Part shown: positions 6,608 through 7,815 of the stretch, in pieces
Numbering within the stretch: position 1 is the first letter of the stretch
Layout of the letters: each line of letters opens with the position of its first letter
NCBI GenBank assembly: GCA_028691175.1
Contig: JAQUZU010000082.1
Coordinates: 1-7,815 of the forward strand
Direction of reading: 5' to 3'
Length of the DNA: 7,815 bases
Source of the DNA: Candidatus Kapaibacterium sp.
GTDB taxonomy: Bacteria > Bacteroidota > Ignavibacteria > Kapaibacteriales > UBA2268
The notes under the pieces: model-generated
The model's input: the letters and a program-made list of their open reading frames with translations, nothing else
The model's database searches: none
Told to the model about the DNA's origin: nothing
Translations under genes and position numbers: made by a program

Positions 6608-7468
6608 CTCAATCTCCAAATGAATATTTGCACATTTTACGCTGTGCGTAACTGCTCCGGTAGAAATCGCGTGAACGCCGGTTTTTACATATTCGCCGAT
6701 ATTACCCAAATTGATTCCGCCGGACGCCTCTACAAATACCTCGTTGCCACCGGGCAACCCGTGAATATACTCCATTGCTTTCACTATTTCGGGCGGAGTC
6801 ATGTTGTCCAACAGCAGTCCGTCCACCCCGATTTTCATTGCCTCGGCAATTTCTTTGAGATCTTCGACTTCAACCTCGATCGGCAAGCCGTATTTTTTGT
6901 TTTTTACTTTTGTTACTGCTTCCGTGATACTTCCCGCCGCCCTAATGTGGTTGTCTTTAATCAAAATGCCGGCAGAAAGCCCATAGCGATGGTTCTGTCC
7001 TCCGCCAATTGCCACCGAGTATTTCTCAAAGACACGCAACCCGGGAGTTGTTTTGCGCGTATCGAGGATTTTCACGTTATATTGTTCTGCGATTTTTGCA
7101 AAACGATTCGTCATGGTTGCAATCGCAGACATTCGCTGAATTAAATTCAAAATAATGCGTTCGCGCGAAAGAATCAACGCAGTCGAACCGGTTATACGTG
7201 CAAAAATCTCGCCATCAGCAACATAATCGCCATCTTTCCGCAGCACTTCAACCTTGAAATCTTCCGGAAAAAATAACGGAATAATCTCGCCACCGGACAA
7301 AATCATTTTTTCCTGCGCCTGCAAGTAAGCAGTGCTTATACTCGGCACATCGCCAAAAATTGCATCTGAAGTAAAATCGCCATTCGGCAAGTCTTCATCT
7401 ATAAAACTCTGAATTTTCAGTTTTACTTCTTCGAGCGGCAACTTGGTAATTTGTTGGTATTTTATCAT
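6605..7468 (-). CDS. nadC: Nicotinate-nucleotide diphosphorylase, carboxylating (quinolinate phosphoribosyltransferase)
   Basis: This enzyme converts quinolinate and PRPP to nicotinate mononucleotide, CO2 and pyrophosphate, the third step of bacterial de novo NAD synthesis, in the cytoplasm. The 287 residues are a normal length. An N-terminal mixed domain (about 1-115, with GDFTSD at 30-35) precedes the alpha/beta barrel. Active-site signatures are R104 in SRER, DTRKTTPGLR at 136-145, GGGQNHRYGL at 155-164 (H160, R161), K171 in LIKDNH, EVEVE at 198-202, D221 in LLLDN, EASGGI at 247-252 and STGAVTHS at 269-276. These line up with the M. tuberculosis residues R105, R139, H161, R162, K172, E201 and D222 at a constant offset of one. 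The start is backed by GGAG eight bases upstream (7477-7480). Its ATGA overlaps the nadA stop by four bases, which implies coupled translation. Confidence 0.98.
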   Translation of the reverse strand: MIKYQQITKLPLEEVKLKIQSFIDEDLPNGDFTSDAIFGDVPSISTAYLQAQEKMILSGGEIIPLFFPEDFKVEVLRKDGDYVADGEIFARITGSTALILSRERIILNLIQRMSAIATMTNRFAKIAEQYNVKILDTRKTTPGLRVFEKYSVAIGGGQNHRYGLSAGILIKDNHIRAAGSITEAVTKVKNKKYGLPIEVEVEDLKEIAEAMKIGVDGLLLDNMTPPEIVKAMEYIHGLPGGNEVFVEASGGINLGNIGEYVKTGVHAISTGAVTHSVKCANIHLEIE

Positions 7469-7815
7469 TTGCTTAGCTCCAGCATTCTTTCTAATGGTTT
7501 CAGAGCGCGCAAGCGCAAGTCCTCGGGCAGATTAATTTGTGGCTCGAGATTTTCAAGTGCATTTATCATTTTATCAATTGTGTTTAATTTCATGTACTTA
7601 CATGTATTGCAACCGCAGTCGCCAAGTCCTTCAACATAATGAAAAGTCTTGTTCGGATTTTCTTTTTTCAATCGGAAATTCACGCCCGGTTCAGTCAAGA
7701 TGATAAATTCGGTCGAATCGCATTTCTTTGCGAAATCGAGAATAGCTTTTGTCGATCCTACAAAATCGGCATAACCCAGCAGATTTTCCGGACATTCCGG
7801 ATGTGCCAAGATTGG
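7465..7815 (-). CDS. nadA: Quinolinate synthase, C-terminal part (5' end outside window)
   Basis: The last 116 residues of NadA, which condenses iminoaspartate with dihydroxyacetone phosphate to quinolinate using a [4Fe-4S] cluster. The frame is open to the window edge (first residues PILAHPEC). H5 and E7 of the visible part form the HPE substrate-binding motif, and VGST follows with T22; their spacing matches H193/E195/T210 of Thermotoga NadA. C72 in CKYMKLN is the expected third cluster ligand. The other two cluster cysteines lie upstream, outside the window. Two further cysteines, C67 and C69, sit just before it (DCGCNTC), near where E. coli NadA has its redox-active CxxCxxC pair, though the spacing here is CxCxxC. 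A TTG at 7809 is an internal Leu codon, not the start. Stop TGA overlaps the nadC start by four bases. Confidence 0.96.
   Translation of the reverse strand, partial: PILAHPECPENLLGYADFVGSTKAILDFAKKCDSTEFIILTEPGVNFRLKKENPNKTFHYVEGLGDCGCNTCKYMKLNTIDKMINALENLEPQINLPEDLRLRALKPLERMLELSK

Noticed and set aside
6620..7144. Plus-strand open frame of 174 codons.
   Set aside because: It is the antisense shadow of nadC, whose active-site residues are fully conserved on the minus strand.
7801..7809. TTG at 7809 as the start codon of the nadA segment.
   Set aside because: The frame continues upstream to the window edge, and the segment begins inside the conserved HPEC region, so it is the end of a longer gene.

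Overview
The window reads as a chromosomal segment from a member of the Bacteroidota/Chlorobiota (FCB) group. SdhA and SdhB closely follow the Bacteroidetes-type pattern as I remember it (for example the AHSIAAQGGINAA stretch around the FAD-linking histidine, and FDHDCREGICGACS in SdhB). A large exported protein combines a lipid-like N-terminus ending in FAQ with VWA, WD40 and ASH/HYDIN-like domains, a style common in Bacteroidetes, Ignavibacteria and Kapabacteria. Clear Shine-Dalgarno sequences precede sdhA, sdhB and nadC. Typical Bacteroidia mostly lack these, so a deeper-branching lineage such as Ignavibacteria, Kapabacteria or Chlorobi is a reasonable but unproven guess.

Every gene I accept lies on the minus strand, so reading order runs from high to low coordinates. 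First comes the C-terminal part of nadA (7465-7815, entering from outside the window). It overlaps complete nadC (6605-7468) by four bases. These two genes encode consecutive steps of de novo NAD synthesis, from iminoaspartate and dihydroxyacetone phosphate through quinolinate to nicotinate mononucleotide. A 186-base gap follows, with a weak AT-rich hairpin at the nadC stop and a Bacteroidetes-like promoter candidate that contains a near-perfect inverted repeat.

Next is a tightly packed sdhC-sdhA-sdhB operon (6418 down to 2935) encoding a three-subunit, type B succinate:quinone oxidoreductase or fumarate reductase: a five-helix di-haem cytochrome b, a flavoprotein and an iron-sulfur protein. 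The gene junctions overlap by four bases and one base. A strong intrinsic terminator (2872-2911) closes the operon.

The last 2.8 kb (2807 down to 1) is one uninterrupted reading frame with no stop in the window. It encodes the first 935 residues of an exported multidomain protein: signal peptide, short beta domain, VWA domain with an intact MIDAS metal site, ASH-like domain, Ig-like PNGGE domain, seven WD40-like blades, a second ASH-like domain and the start of a third. Its function is unknown and it is the most unusual object here. The NAD and succinate genes are ordinary housekeeping. I see no mobile element, CRISPR array, tRNA or rRNA.
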